A program made the translations under genes and the position numbers. The notes beneath the pieces were generated by a model. That model saw nothing but the letters and a program-made list of their open reading frames with translations, did not search any database and was not told the DNA's origin. From Zasmidium citrigriseum (taxonomy: Eukaryota > Ascomycota > Dothideomycetes > Mycosphaerellales > Mycosphaerellaceae), in the NCBI GenBank assembly GCA_002786025.1, contig NHNW01000005.1:620001-684000 (forward strand): DNA of 64,000 nt, read 5' to 3'. Of this stretch, positions 1 through 10,399 are shown piece after piece. Within the stretch, counting starts at the first letter, position 1. Every line of letters begins with the position of its first letter.

Positions 1-211
1 ACCCCGATTTCTCTTAATCCAACCCACTCGCTATCGATTTCTCCAACCCGATTGCATTCATCGTGACTAGCCACCACGATTGTCTGCTTCTACGAACTTC
101 TTAATCGAATAATCGACAGCCCTCGAAACGATCGTTCCAACGAAAGACATCTTCTAATTACGAATCGAACGAAGAATCAACCCCACGAACCCAGCAAGAT
201 TATCCGCCAAC
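1..211 (+). promoter_or_regulatory. 5' leader and proximal promoter of the PKS gene
   Basis: Pyrimidine-rich stretches typical of fungal transcription start regions cover roughly the first 130 bases. They are followed by an A-rich leader directly before the start codon, which lies in a good context (GCCAACATGTC). The window begins here, so any upstream regulator or divergent gene is out of view. No TATA box is obvious. Confidence 0.4.
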
Positions 212-3200
212 ATGTCTAACGTTCTCCTGTTCGGCGACCAGACCGCCGAGCAATATCCTCTCCTCCACCGAATCGTTCTCCGCAAGGACAATGCTCTTGT
301 CTCCAACTTCGTCGAGCGTGTTGCTCTTGCTATCCGGGAGGAAATCCGCGAGCTCCCAAAGAGCCAGCGAAATGCTATGCCAGCTTTCCTGACTTTGAGC
401 AACTTGATCGAGGCCTACTACCAGAAGGGTGTCAAGGTGCCAATGTTGGAATCTGCCTTTGTGACTGTGGCTCAGATTGGCCACTACATTGGATACTTCT
501 CTGAGCACCCGGCCGAGCTCCCAGCTGCCACCAACACTCGTGTGCTTGGTCTCTGCACTGGTCTCCTCGCCGCCTCCGCCGTTGTCTCCGCCAAGACCGT
601 GGAGGAGCTTGTCACTCTCGGTGTCGAATTCGTCCGTGTTGCCTTCCGCTCGGGTGCCGCTGTTGACAGCGTCCGCGCTGTCCTCGCCCAGCCCGGCCAG
701 GAGAACGCTCCATGGTCCACCATTGTCACCGGTACCGGTGAGCAAGCAGCAAAGAAGGCTTTGGCTGCGTTCCACAAAGAGAAGGGCATCCCACAATCCA
801 ACCAGGCCTATGTCAGCGCTGTGTCCACCATGGCCATCACTGTCTCCGGCCCACCAACCACCATGGAGCGCTTCTTCAAGGAGGGACCTCTCTCTGCGAA
901 CAACCGTGTTCCAATCCCAGTGTACGGCCCATACCACGCCGAGCACCTCTTCGGCCAGGCCGACTACGAGAAGATCCTGGCTGGTGAGGTTGGCCGTGAG
1001 CTCAGGAAGCACCTTCCAGCTTCTCTGGTTCACTCTGCTGCCACTGGCAAGCCAATGGTCGCTGAGAACTCCTACGAGCTTGCGAAGCTTGCTCTCGGCG
1101 AGATGCTCCAGCACCCAGTTCGCTGGGACTACCTGCTTGAGGAGGTCGTTTCCCAGATGGTCGCCAGCAAGTTCGGCGCCAAGATCTACGCCATGGGCGT
1201 CAGCAACGTCGCCAACAGCCTTGTGTCTGCCCTGAAGGCCGGTGGCCAGAACAACGTCTCTGTCGTCGACCACTCCGTCTTCACCGCCCAGAACGAGTAC
1301 AACGGCCGCACTCAGAACGACAAGGTCGCCATCGTCGGTATGGCTGGTCGCTACCCCAACGCTGCCAACCACGAGGCTCTCTGGGACCTGCTCATGAAGG
1401 GTCTCGATGTCCACCGCAGAATCCCATCTGACCGTTTCGACGCTGATGCTCACTGCGACCCATCTGGCAAGGGCAAGAACAAGTCGCACACTCCTTTCGG
1501 CTGCTTCATCGATGAGCCAGGTCTTTTCGACCCACGTTTCTTCAACATGTCTCCTCGTGAGGCTGCTCAGACTGACCCTATGGGCCGTCTTGCTCTCGTC
1601 ACCGCCTACGAGGCCCTCGAGATGTCTGGATACGTGCCAAACCGCACTCCCTCCACCCAGCTCCACCGTATCGGTACATTCTACGGTCAGACCTCCGACG
1701 ACTGGCGTGAGATCAACGCCGCTGAGAACGTCGACACTTACTTCATCACTGGTGGTGTGCGTGCCTTCGCTCCTGGCCGCATCAACTACTACTTCAAGTT
1801 CTCCGGCCCATCGTACTCGATCGACACTGCTTGCTCTTCCTCGCTCGCCGCCATCCAGCTTGCTTGCACTTCTCTGTGGGCTGGTGACTGCGACACTGCC
1901 ATTGCTGGTGGTCTCAACGTCCTGACCAACCCAGACATTTTCTCTGGTCTGTCCAAGGGTCAGTTCTTGTCCAAGACCGGTTCTTGCAAGACCTACGACA
2001 ACGCCGCTGATGGTTACTGCCGTGGTGATGCTTGCGGTTCCGTCATCCTCAAGCGTTACGAGGATGCTATTGCTGACAAGGACAACATCCTTGGCTGCAT
2101 TCTCGGTGCTGCTACCAACCACTCTGCTGAGGCCGTCTCCATCACCCACCCCCACGCTGGTGCCCAGGAGTTCCTCTACAAGCAGGTTTTGGCCAACGCT
2201 GGTGTCGATGCTCACGAGATCAGCTACGTTGAGATGCACGGAACTGGTACTCAGGCTGGTGACGGCATTGAGATGACATCCGTCACCAACGTCTTCGCTC
2301 CTCGCCACCGCCAGCGCCGCGACGACCAGCCAGTGTACCTCGGTGCCATCAAGGCCAACGTTGGCCACGCCGAGGCTGCCTCTGGTATCAACTCCCTCGC
2401 CAAGGTCTTGATGATGATGAAGCACAACAAGATCCCCGCCAACGTCGGTGTCAAGGGCGAGATGAACAAGTCTTTCCCAGCTGACTTGAAGGACCGCAAG
2501 GTCAACATCTCCCTGAAGGAGGTTGACTGGCCACGCAAGACCGCTGCTCCCCGCAAGGTCTTCCTCAACAACTTCTCGGCCGCCGGTGGTAACACCGCTC
2601 TCCTGCTCGAGGATGGCCCAGTCCGTGAGGCACCAAAGGGCGTCGACCCACGTGGCACTCTCCCAGTCACCGTCACTGCCCGCTCCATCGCCTCGCTGAA
2701 GCGCAACATTGCCAACCTCCAGAACTACGTCAAGGAGAACGGCAGCACCACTCTGCCTTCACTCTCCTACACCTTGACTGCTCGTCGCATCCAGCACAAC
2801 TACCGTGTTGCCTTCCCTCTCTCCGACATCAGCAAGGTCAACGACGCCCTCCAGGCTCAGGTCAAGGAGTCGTACAGCCCAGTCCCAATGGTCTCCACCA
2901 AGACTGCTTTCTGCTTCACTGGCCAGGGCTCTCAGTACACCGGCCTCGGCCAAAAGCTCTACCAGGACCTGAAGAGCTTCCGTGACGACATCAACCGTCT
3001 CGACCAGCTCGCCCGCCTCCAGGGCCTGCCATCTTTCCTCGAGCTCCTTGACGGCACTGATGTCCAGACTCTGTCGCCCGTCAAGGTCCAGCTCGGCATG
3101 GCCTGTATTCAAGTTGCCCTCGCCAACATGTGGGCTTCTTGGGGCATCACCCCAACTGCGGTCATCGGCCACAGCTTGGGTGAGTATGCTGCTCTCCACG

Positions 3201-6200
3201 TTGCTGGTGTTATCTCAGCCTCCGACATGGTTCTCCTTGTTGGTCGCCGTGCTGAGCTCCTCGTCCGTGACTGCACCCCACACACTCACGGTATGCTGGC
3301 TGTCAAGGGCAGTGCTGAGGCTATCCGCAGCACTCTCGGCAGCAAGATGACCGAGATTGCCTGCATCAACGGCCCTGAGGAGACTGTCCTCTGCGGCAGC
3401 GGTGATGTTGTTGGTGCCGCCAACGAGATCTTGACCCAGCGTGGATTCAAGGCCACCAAGCTCAACGTGCCTTTCGCTTTCCACTCTGCTCAGGTTGACC
3501 CGATCCTTGACCAGTTCAAGAAGATCGCCTCGTCGGTCACCTTCAACAAGCCAGCCGTCCCAGTCCTCTCTCCTCTTGAGGGTGAGATCATCCGTGACGC
3601 TGGCATCATCAGCCCAGAGTACCTCGCCCGCCACGCTCGCGAGACCGTCAACTTCTGGACTGCCCTCACCAGCGGCCAGAAGGAGAAGATCTTCGACGAG
3701 AAGACCGCCTGGCTCGAGGTCGGTGCCCACCCAGTCTGCTCTGGCATGGTCAAGGCTTCCATCGGCGCTACCGTCACTGCCCCATCTCTCCGCCGTGGCG
3801 AAGATGCCTGGAAGACGATTGCCAACAGCATCTGCCAGCTCTTCATTGCCGGTGTTGCCATCAACTTCGACGAGTACCACCGCGAGTTCAATGATGCTCA
3901 GGAGCTCCTCGAGCTCCCAACGTACTCGTTCGACAACAAGAAGTACTGGCTCGACTACCACAACAACTGGACCCTCACCAAGGGCGAGGCACCAAAGACC
4001 AAGGAGGTCATCATCGAGAAGGAGGTCGGCACTGCCGCTCCAGCCGTCGAGATCCCAGCCAAGCGTCTCTCCACCTCTTGCCAGAAGGTCGTCAGCGAGG
4101 AGTTCAGCGGCAACCAGGCTCGCGTTGTCGTTCGCTCCAGCTTGGCCGACAGCAAGCTCTACCCAGTTGTCTGCGGCCACATGGTCAACAACGCTGCTCT
4201 TTGCCCATCTTCGCTCTACGCTGATATGGCTTTGACTGTTGGTGACTACATCTACAAGGAGATGCGCCCAGGCACTGAGGCTCCTGGCATCAACGTCTGC
4301 AACATGGAGGTGCCCAAGCCTTTGATTGCTCAGATCCCACAGCCACCTCAGGGCCAGCACATCGAGCTCGAGGCCAACGCCGACCTCGACCAGGGCATCG
4401 TCAAGCTCCAGTTCCGCAGTGTCCAGCCCGATGGCAAGAAGATCCAGGACCACGCTCACTGCATTGTCCGCTTCGAGGACAAGGCCGCCTGGACCGAGGA
4501 ATGGGCCCGCTACAACTTCATGGTCAAGGCCCAGATGGACATGCTCACCGCCAAGACGATGACTGGCGGTGCTCACAAGGTCCAGCGTGGCATGGCCTAC
4601 AAGCTGTTCAAGGCTCTTGTCAACTACGACAGCAAGTACCGTGCCATGGCTGAGGTTGTTCTTGACGGTGCCAACACTGAGGCTTCCGCTACTCTCGACT
4701 TCCCCACCAAGCCAGATGACGGAGACTTCTACTGCCCACCATACCACATTGACGGCTCTTGCCACATCTCTGGCTTCATCGTCAACGCCTCGGATCTCCT
4801 CGACTCTGAGCAGAATGTCTACGTGTCCCACGGCTGGGGCGCTATGAAGTTCTCCAAGCCTTTGACTGCCGGCATGCAGCTCCGCAACTACGTCCGCATG
4901 CTGCCACAGCCAAACAACATCTCTAAGGGAGATGTCTACATCATGCAGGGTGATGAGATCGTGGCTGTCTGCGAGGGCATCAAGTTCCAGCAGATCCCAC
5001 GCCGTGTCCTCAACACTTTCCTCCCACCCAACAAGGGCTCCGCTGTCCAGGCCGCCCCAATGCCAGCTCCGGTTGCTGCTCCATCGGCTGTCCGTGCTAC
5101 TCCAGCTCGTGCTCCCGCACCAGCTCCAATCAAGGTAGCTCCTGCACCCAAGCCTGTCGCTGCCACTCCAGTCACTGCCACCAAGGCGCCCAAGCAGCGC
5201 AAGGTGTCCGCTCCCAAGAAGGCTGCTGGCGGTCTCACTGACAAGGTCATGAAGATCTTGGCCAAGGAGACTGAGGTCGATGTGTCTGAGTTGGTTGACG
5301 ATGCTCACTTCGAGAACCTCGGTGTAGACTCGCTACTGTCCTTGACCATCTCTGCCATCTTCCGTGAGGAACTTGACATGGAGATCAGCTCTTCTCTCTT
5401 CACCGACTACCCAACCGTTGGCGAGATGAAGAAGTACTTCGCCCAGTTCGACAACGGCTCCGTTGCTGCCTCCACCGAGACCGAAGACGACTCGGACGAT
5501 GACAGCATCCCACCAACTGACGTCCCAACGCCCCTCGAGATGATCTCTACTCCGGCTTCCAGCGCTCCTTCCATCGCTCCAAGCGATGCCGGCAAGCCTG
5601 AGCTCGACTCGCCCACCCGTGAGACCTTGGCTGATGTTGGCGAAGTCTCTCTTGCACGACACGTCGTTGCCCAAGAGATGGGTGTCGACATTGGTGAAGT
5701 GACCGACGATGCAGACCTTGCCGAGCTTGGAATGGACTCCCTCATGTCCCTCACCATCCTCGGCGAGCTTCGTGAGAAGACTGGCATCGACCTCCCCAGC
5801 ACCTTCCTCTCGACCAACCCAACCATCAAGGACATTGAGAACGCTCTCGGTATGCGCCCCTCCAAGGCCAAGGCCGCCGCACCAAAGCCAAAGCCAGCCG
5901 CTCTTTCCAAGTCTTCGACAAAGACTGACCTGAACGAGGTTTCCGCTAGGTTGGCCGCCATCAACAAGACCGACATCTCCAAGTACCCCGCCGCTACCAG
6001 CGTCCTGCTCCAGGGCAACGCGAAGGTCGCTACCAAGAAGATCTTCTTCCTGCCCGATGGATCCGGCTCGGCTACCTCCTACGTCTCGATCCCAAACCTC
6101 GGCCCTGATGTTGCGGCTTACGGCCTCAATTGCCCTTTCATGAAGGACCCAGAGCAGTGGACTTGCGGCATTGAGGTTTCGTCCCTCATCTACCTCGCCG

Positions 6201-6772
6201 AGATCAAGCGCCGTCAACCGAAGGGACCTTACATTCTCGGTGGCTGGTCCGCAGGTGGTGTGATTGCCTACGCCGTCTCGCAGGCGCTCCTTGCTGCTGG
6301 CGAGAAGGTCGAGAAGCTGCTCCTCCTCGACTCTCCTTGCCCGGTCGACCTCGCTCCTCTCCCTGCCCGTCTCCACATCTTCTTCAACGAGATTGGTCTT
6401 CTCGGAACCGGCGACCCAACCAAGACTCCAAAGTGGCTCCTTCCTCACTTCTCCGCTGCCATCCGATCGCTCTCTGACTACGACCCAAAGCCAACCATCG
6501 GTCCTATGCCCACGTACGCTATCTGGTGTACCGATGGCGTCGCTGGCAACCCAGGAGACCCAAGACCCCCTCCCGGTGAAGATGAGGACCCGGCCCCAAT
6601 GACCTGGTTGCTCAACCACCGAACCGACTTCAAGTCGAACGGCTGGGACCAACTCTGCGGCAACACAATGGAATTCGGCGTCATGGGCGGCCACCACTTC
6701 TCTATGATGAAAGAACCGTTCGCGGCTGAGCTCGGAAAACTCATTCGAAAAGGTCTGGACTGGAGGGCGTGA
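212..6772 (+). CDS. PKS1: Non-reducing polyketide synthase, melanin (1,3,6,8-tetrahydroxynaphthalene synthase) type
   Basis: A single uninterrupted 2186-residue frame. Domain order is SAT-KS-AT-PT-ACP-ACP-TE, the layout of fungal melanin pentaketide synthases, which condense malonyl units into tetrahydroxynaphthalene. Visible active sites: SAT Cys115 in GLCTG; KS Cys541 in DTACSSS, with HGTGTQAGD and NVGHAEAASG supplying the two His; AT Ser988 in GHSLGEY; product-template His1323 in CGHMVNN and Asp1514 in YHIDGSCH; phosphopantetheine Ser1707 (LGVDSLLS) and Ser1843 (LGMDSLMS); thioesterase/Claisen-cyclase Ser2013 (GWSAGG) and His at 2161-2162 (GGHHF). A Pro/Ala-rich linker precedes ACP1 and an acidic Ser-rich linker separates the ACPs. 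The length matches the family. All catalytic residues are present, so the enzyme looks functional. The product assignment rests on family resemblance; a related aromatic polyketide is the alternative. Confidence 0.95.
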   Translation: MSNVLLFGDQTAEQYPLLHRIVLRKDNALVSNFVERVALAIREEIRELPKSQRNAMPAFLTLSNLIEAYYQKGVKVPMLESAFVTVAQIGHYIGYFSEHPAELPAATNTRVLGLCTGLLAASAVVSAKTVEELVTLGVEFVRVAFRSGAAVDSVRAVLAQPGQENAPWSTIVTGTGEQAAKKALAAFHKEKGIPQSNQAYVSAVSTMAITVSGPPTTMERFFKEGPLSANNRVPIPVYGPYHAEHLFGQADYEKILAGEVGRELRKHLPASLVHSAATGKPMVAENSYELAKLALGEMLQHPVRWDYLLEEVVSQMVASKFGAKIYAMGVSNVANSLVSALKAGGQNNVSVVDHSVFTAQNEYNGRTQNDKVAIVGMAGRYPNAANHEALWDLLMKGLDVHRRIPSDRFDADAHCDPSGKGKNKSHTPFGCFIDEPGLFDPRFFNMSPREAAQTDPMGRLALVTAYEALEMSGYVPNRTPSTQLHRIGTFYGQTSDDWREINAAENVDTYFITGGVRAFAPGRINYYFKFSGPSYSIDTACSSSLAAIQLACTSLWAGDCDTAIAGGLNVLTNPDIFSGLSKGQFLSKTGSCKTYDNAADGYCRGDACGSVILKRYEDAIADKDNILGCILGAATNHSAEAVSITHPHAGAQEFLYKQVLANAGVDAHEISYVEMHGTGTQAGDGIEMTSVTNVFAPRHRQRRDDQPVYLGAIKANVGHAEAASGINSLAKVLMMMKHNKIPANVGVKGEMNKSFPADLKDRKVNISLKEVDWPRKTAAPRKVFLNNFSAAGGNTALLLEDGPVREAPKGVDPRGTLPVTVTARSIASLKRNIANLQNYVKENGSTTLPSLSYTLTARRIQHNYRVAFPLSDISKVNDALQAQVKESYSPVPMVSTKTAFCFTGQGSQYTGLGQKLYQDLKSFRDDINRLDQLARLQGLPSFLELLDGTDVQTLSPVKVQLGMACIQVALANMWASWGITPTAVIGHSLGEYAALHVAGVISASDMVLLVGRRAELLVRDCTPHTHGMLAVKGSAEAIRSTLGSKMTEIACINGPEETVLCGSGDVVGAANEILTQRGFKATKLNVPFAFHSAQVDPILDQFKKIASSVTFNKPAVPVLSPLEGEIIRDAGIISPEYLARHARETVNFWTALTSGQKEKIFDEKTAWLEVGAHPVCSGMVKASIGATVTAPSLRRGEDAWKTIANSICQLFIAGVAINFDEYHREFNDAQELLELPTYSFDNKKYWLDYHNNWTLTKGEAPKTKEVIIEKEVGTAAPAVEIPAKRLSTSCQKVVSEEFSGNQARVVVRSSLADSKLYPVVCGHMVNNAALCPSSLYADMALTVGDYIYKEMRPGTEAPGINVCNMEVPKPLIAQIPQPPQGQHIELEANADLDQGIVKLQFRSVQPDGKKIQDHAHCIVRFEDKAAWTEEWARYNFMVKAQMDMLTAKTMTGGAHKVQRGMAYKLFKALVNYDSKYRAMAEVVLDGANTEASATLDFPTKPDDGDFYCPPYHIDGSCHISGFIVNASDLLDSEQNVYVSHGWGAMKFSKPLTAGMQLRNYVRMLPQPNNISKGDVYIMQGDEIVAVCEGIKFQQIPRRVLNTFLPPNKGSAVQAAPMPAPVAAPSAVRATPARAPAPAPIKVAPAPKPVAATPVTATKAPKQRKVSAPKKAAGGLTDKVMKILAKETEVDVSELVDDAHFENLGVDSLLSLTISAIFREELDMEISSSLFTDYPTVGEMKKYFAQFDNGSVAASTETEDDSDDDSIPPTDVPTPLEMISTPASSAPSIAPSDAGKPELDSPTRETLADVGEVSLARHVVAQEMGVDIGEVTDDADLAELGMDSLMSLTILGELREKTGIDLPSTFLSTNPTIKDIENALGMRPSKAKAAAPKPKPAALSKSSTKTDLNEVSARLAAINKTDISKYPAATSVLLQGNAKVATKKIFFLPDGSGSATSYVSIPNLGPDVAAYGLNCPFMKDPEQWTCGIEVSSLIYLAEIKRRQPKGPYILGGWSAGGVIAYAVSQALLAAGEKVEKLLLLDSPCPVDLAPLPARLHIFFNEIGLLGTGDPTKTPKWLLPHFSAAIRSLSDYDPKPTIGPMPTYAIWCTDGVAGNPGDPRPPPGEDEDPAPMTWLLNHRTDFKSNGWDQLCGNTMEFGVMGGHHFSMMKEPFAAELGKLIRKGLDWRA

Positions 6773-8555
6773 AGTGTTTCGCCACTCACGCTCTTGCCCT
6801 TCATTCGCTTCGACTCCCTTTGGATGCACTCCCGTCAAAGTCGCCTTGGGCTGAGGCAGCTCTTGACGACGAGCGCATTCCACAAGGACGGCGGATAGAG
6901 AGGTCCTGACCCTTCTCTGGATTCAGCTTTGGCCGGCAGTCTACCTACGACTTGGGACACGACCTCAAATCCCTTACCACCTACGATCTTTTGATACATG
7001 TCTGATGCATAGCTTGAAAGGCGCACGATAGAACTGGAATTTGGCGATGGCATGGCGTTGCTTCTTCTTTGGATACCAACACTTTTGTGCTTATTTGAAA
7101 CCTTTGGATCTACAGAACCTCATTCATTCTTCGACATTTTTTTACTACTATCGACAGTCGCTGCGGATCGAGATGGACTTTGCGTTGAGGCGATACTTGT
7201 TGCTGGTGGCTCCTGCAATTTGTAGCTAGACGAATCAAAGCAGTTGATCTACTTCAAATTTCTTCCTCTCTTTTATCGATCTCCTTCAGTCAGTGGTACT
7301 CCGTGCCATTGAGCGACTTATCAGAGCACCGGTCGCGGTTGACATTTCTGGGGATGCCTGGCATCCTCAGAAGCCCTGCTGTGTTGCTGCCGTCTGCCTC
7401 TTCCAACGTCGAGGAGCACACCTCCGGGCTTCGCTGTTGGGTACCGCATCTCCTCTGTTCGCTCCCTCTCCCTGCCATTCATCACCAGACTGACCACTGT
7501 GAATAGCCGTGCATTCCTCGAGATGATTGCCTCTTGAAGTCTTGCTCTCTTTTGCTGCCTCACAAGCACCTTCCATATGAGAAAGTAACATTTCTTGGCA
7601 TTCACATGACGCCAAGCCATCCTCCGCTTCACCCTTTCTTTTCTGAGCTGGAGCTTTCTCGAGCACCACGTCGACAACCACGACACGACTGCATGACCAC
7701 AATCATGGACCCGCTGATACCGCCCGATCCTCGGATCACCACCATGCTTTCCGCCTGGCTGCAACACCTCGTCAGATGCCCAGTACACGCTGGCCTGCAA
7801 ACGGCAGCATCGAAGATTGCCGCGACGTTCTTCTACATGGCGGCGACGGCGCCACCGCAATACTCCCATGAACAGCATGTAGTATAGATGGGACTCGCTG
7901 GTTCAAGAGGAGCTGTTCAGGATGCAGTCTACTACATACCACATTGTGGAGGACTACCTGCGCACACCGCTAGTGCCGCTCGCGCAGCCACGCCCCATGC
8001 ATCCAGAGATGTTCTATCCGGCCCAACAGCCTCTGCATCAATACGTCGACACCAGCAGCCAGCCAGAACCTCGCATCGACACACCTGAGCCACGGAGTCG
8101 GAACACAGCTACGACACCGCTATCCCACCGACCCATCAATCTTTCGAGAGGCCAGCAATCGTTCAAGCACCTCAGACAAGCGGCGAACAGCGGAGATCGC
8201 AGCGGTCAGACAATGGAAGTACTAGGCCTTTGAGAGAACAGCAGGAGCAAATGGAGTCCAAGACAGCACGAGAAGCATCTCAATCGATAGATCTCAGCGA
8301 CTTTGCCTTCGTCTGAGGCACGCAGTCAATGGACAAGGGCTTGAAGATCGAGATCGGTTTCAGGGAATGAGATTCATGATTTGTCGGACCTTCGTTTTGA
8401 AGGGGCTTCGAGAATCATTATCAGGACAGTCTGGTTGAGTTGAAGTGCATATCCTTGGAGTATGCAGTGATTTGGGGGCTAAAAGCTTCCTCTCAGCGGC
8501 TGCATTGAATTGCTATCTCCGAGGATCTGTGTCCGTCTGAGGCACTGGACGCTTG
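6773..8555. other. Intergenic region after the PKS, with a possible decayed coding stretch
   Basis: This holds the PKS 3' end and about 1.6 kb without a well supported gene. From about 7700 to 8233 on the plus strand there is protein-like text: one frame from the ATG near 7706, then another carrying LVQEELFRMQ and HIVEDYLRTP from about 7889 to the stop at 8233. The two do not join in phase and a TAG interrupts the second at 7880. It could be an old gene remnant or an unrecognised spliced gene. No family is recognised. Confidence 0.25.
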
Positions 8556-9623
8556 ATGAAGAGACGGAGACTTGATGGAGCCGTCGAGAACACCGAAGCG
8601 TTCAAGAAGGATAAGGCATTGCCGTGTGACAAGTGCGAAATGGGAGACGAAGGCGGGAGCAGTGTCACAGTGCATCACATTCAACTTCATTTCGCCACAA
8701 GTACAATCACGAATATCCACAAGTACAAGGACGATACTCCTGACGGCGATCTCGCATGTTACCTCGGAAATCTGCTACAGATCGACGACGAACACCTCAG
8801 CTACGTCCGCACATTGCTTGGAGACCATTCGTCGACTTCTATCATCGAGCATGCTCTGGCAAACAAGGCCTCGGGAGCTCGTGCGCCAACATCTCTGCTC
8901 CTGCCAGCTCCTGGTGGATTCGACAAGCTGATGGCGACCCTGAAGCGTACCTCCAAGCAACGCCTGGAGATTGTCGAGACGAACTGTGCGTGGGACGAGG
9001 AGCACCACATGAGGAGATTGCAGATGGCGCGGCGGTTTGCGGCAGACGAGTGGAAGGAGAAAGCCATCAACTATGCCAAAGTCCAACGCAAGATCAAGGC
9101 AAAGACGTCGATAAAATCGACGGACTCAGCCACCCAGAGCCAAGGCATGGGCAACATCCCATCGCCAACGGTAAAGTCGACCACGGCCACGATCGTAGCA
9201 CCACATCGGCAGCGACCTCTCGCCAACACCGTCGTCCTCCCTGCGACAACATTGCCGGCTCAAGGCCCGTCATCTACCATCACTCCGGCAACACCGCTGC
9301 GCCCAACTGCGCCATTGTTCCAGCGCGTACAATACTCCCTCACTCCGGCAATGGTGAGCTCGATTTGCCCGTTCAACATCACCAACGGCGGACCTTGGAT
9401 GGACACGACAACGAATCCTCCCACTCTATCCTCTAGTCCTTGGCCAAAGTGCAACTTGTGCCCACCCGGGACAGTCCACACCTGCAAGAAGTTCTGGATT
9501 GGGGTCAAAGGCCACAATAGGGATTCCGCGTGTCCGCACGGCCCGCTGGGAGCGTATCACTTCGACACACAGGTCGGATGGGTGATTCATGTGCGCCCAA
9601 CTTGTCTCTATGGGACACAATAG
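8556..9623 (+). CDS. Cys-rich-domain protein, apparently truncated by an in-frame TAG
   Basis: A 355-residue frame from the first ATG; the in-frame codon before it is TTG. Family not recognised. The N-terminus is basic (MKRRRLDG) with a CDKC pair near residue 24. The middle is low-complexity Thr/Pro/Ser. Residues 270-355 form a Cys-rich domain: ICPFN, GGPWMD, KCNLC, HTCKKFW, SACPHG, a YHFD tract and IHVRPTC. The same pattern is in the convergent minus-strand gene at 10400-11818. After the TAG at 9621-9623 the frame stays open for 53 more codons with homologous residues, so the protein has probably lost a short C-terminal finger. Basic N-terminus and Cys/His spacing suggest a nuclear zinc-binding protein; this is inference. 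Confidence 0.6.
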   Translation: MKRRRLDGAVENTEAFKKDKALPCDKCEMGDEGGSSVTVHHIQLHFATSTITNIHKYKDDTPDGDLACYLGNLLQIDDEHLSYVRTLLGDHSSTSIIEHALANKASGARAPTSLLLPAPGGFDKLMATLKRTSKQRLEIVETNCAWDEEHHMRRLQMARRFAADEWKEKAINYAKVQRKIKAKTSIKSTDSATQSQGMGNIPSPTVKSTTATIVAPHRQRPLANTVVLPATTLPAQGPSSTITPATPLRPTAPLFQRVQYSLTPAMVSSICPFNITNGGPWMDTTTNPPTLSSSPWPKCNLCPPGTVHTCKKFWIGVKGHNRDSACPHGPLGAYHFDTQVGWVIHVRPTCLYGTQ

Positions 9624-9785
9624 AAGGAGAACCAAGGCGAGTCGTGCAGGGGCAATGGATGCATCATGGCTCACTCGGGGCATGCGAGCGGAGAGGTTTG
9701 GCAAGAGAAGTCGCGGCTCCATGCGGTCTATGAGTCGGAGAAGAAGACTTACAAGCGCCAGACTCTGAAGAAGCGGTGGCCATAG
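9624..9785 (+). other. Severed in-frame tail of the upstream Cys-rich gene
   Basis: Reading on past the TAG in the same frame gives 53 codons to a TAG at 9783-9785. The tail contains SCRGNGC followed by MAH and EVWQEK. It lines up with SCITSCEWAH and EEWEVR at the same position in the minus-strand paralogue. In both genes exactly 13 codons separate the Cys of VRPTC from the next Cys, with the stop codon occupying one of them. A nonsense mutation is therefore the simplest explanation. A 20-nt GT...AG stretch that would remove the stop is too short to be a normal intron. Confidence 0.55.
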
Positions 9786-10399
9786 TAGTCCCAAGCAGAT
9801 GGATTTCAAAGAGAATCATCACCCATCAAAACAGTGCACTCTGTCTCACACAAGCTGATCATAGAACGTGCACCTGCGATCTCCTTCTCGAAGATGAAAG
9901 AGATACTGTTGAATGTGTCATCTCCTTGAGAGAAATATCTTCTGTGCGTCTAAACAGTTGATCGAGTGCTTTGTATGGCAAACCTTTGTGGAGAGACCAA
10001 GTCGCTCATGTTGTTCATCAGCACTGGAGCTCGACCTACCACACTCTCTGATTACCGTTTCTGTGGGATTCAAGGGGCAAACCTCCTCCGACTACTGCGA
10101 ATTCACCGAGCGACTGCCGGAGGTTCATGTCAATCTGCCCATGGAACACAATCGGTGCCATTGGCACCGTTTCAGTTCCACGGCATGTGATGATGGTGTA
10201 CCAAATGAGACTCTTGACGGGCACAGGAAAAACCAGACGGCTGCATTTGAGGTGATCCATGTTGTGTTGGATAGTGCCTTCGCACGTTGGATTGTTGTAG
10301 AGTCTTCGCTGCACTATCTGCCTTTCAGCCTTCGCTAGGATGTACCCCTTTCCGCTGAGATGTCTGACCACACTGCGCTCGCTCTTCTTGTGACCCCTT
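9786..10399. other. Gap between convergent genes
   Basis: Region between the 3' ends of the two convergent Cys-rich genes. Short frames exist on both strands but none shows a recognisable domain, codon pattern or splice structure. It should contain both polyadenylation regions. Nothing else is supported. Confidence 0.4.

Noticed and set aside
200..5308. Long minus-strand open frames over the PKS
   Set aside because: They mirror the strongly biased codon usage of the PKS on the opposite strand; no domain is visible and the PKS frame has all its active sites.
5333..6883. Minus-strand frame antisense to the PKS 3' end
   Set aside because: Same shadow effect; no recognisable domain.
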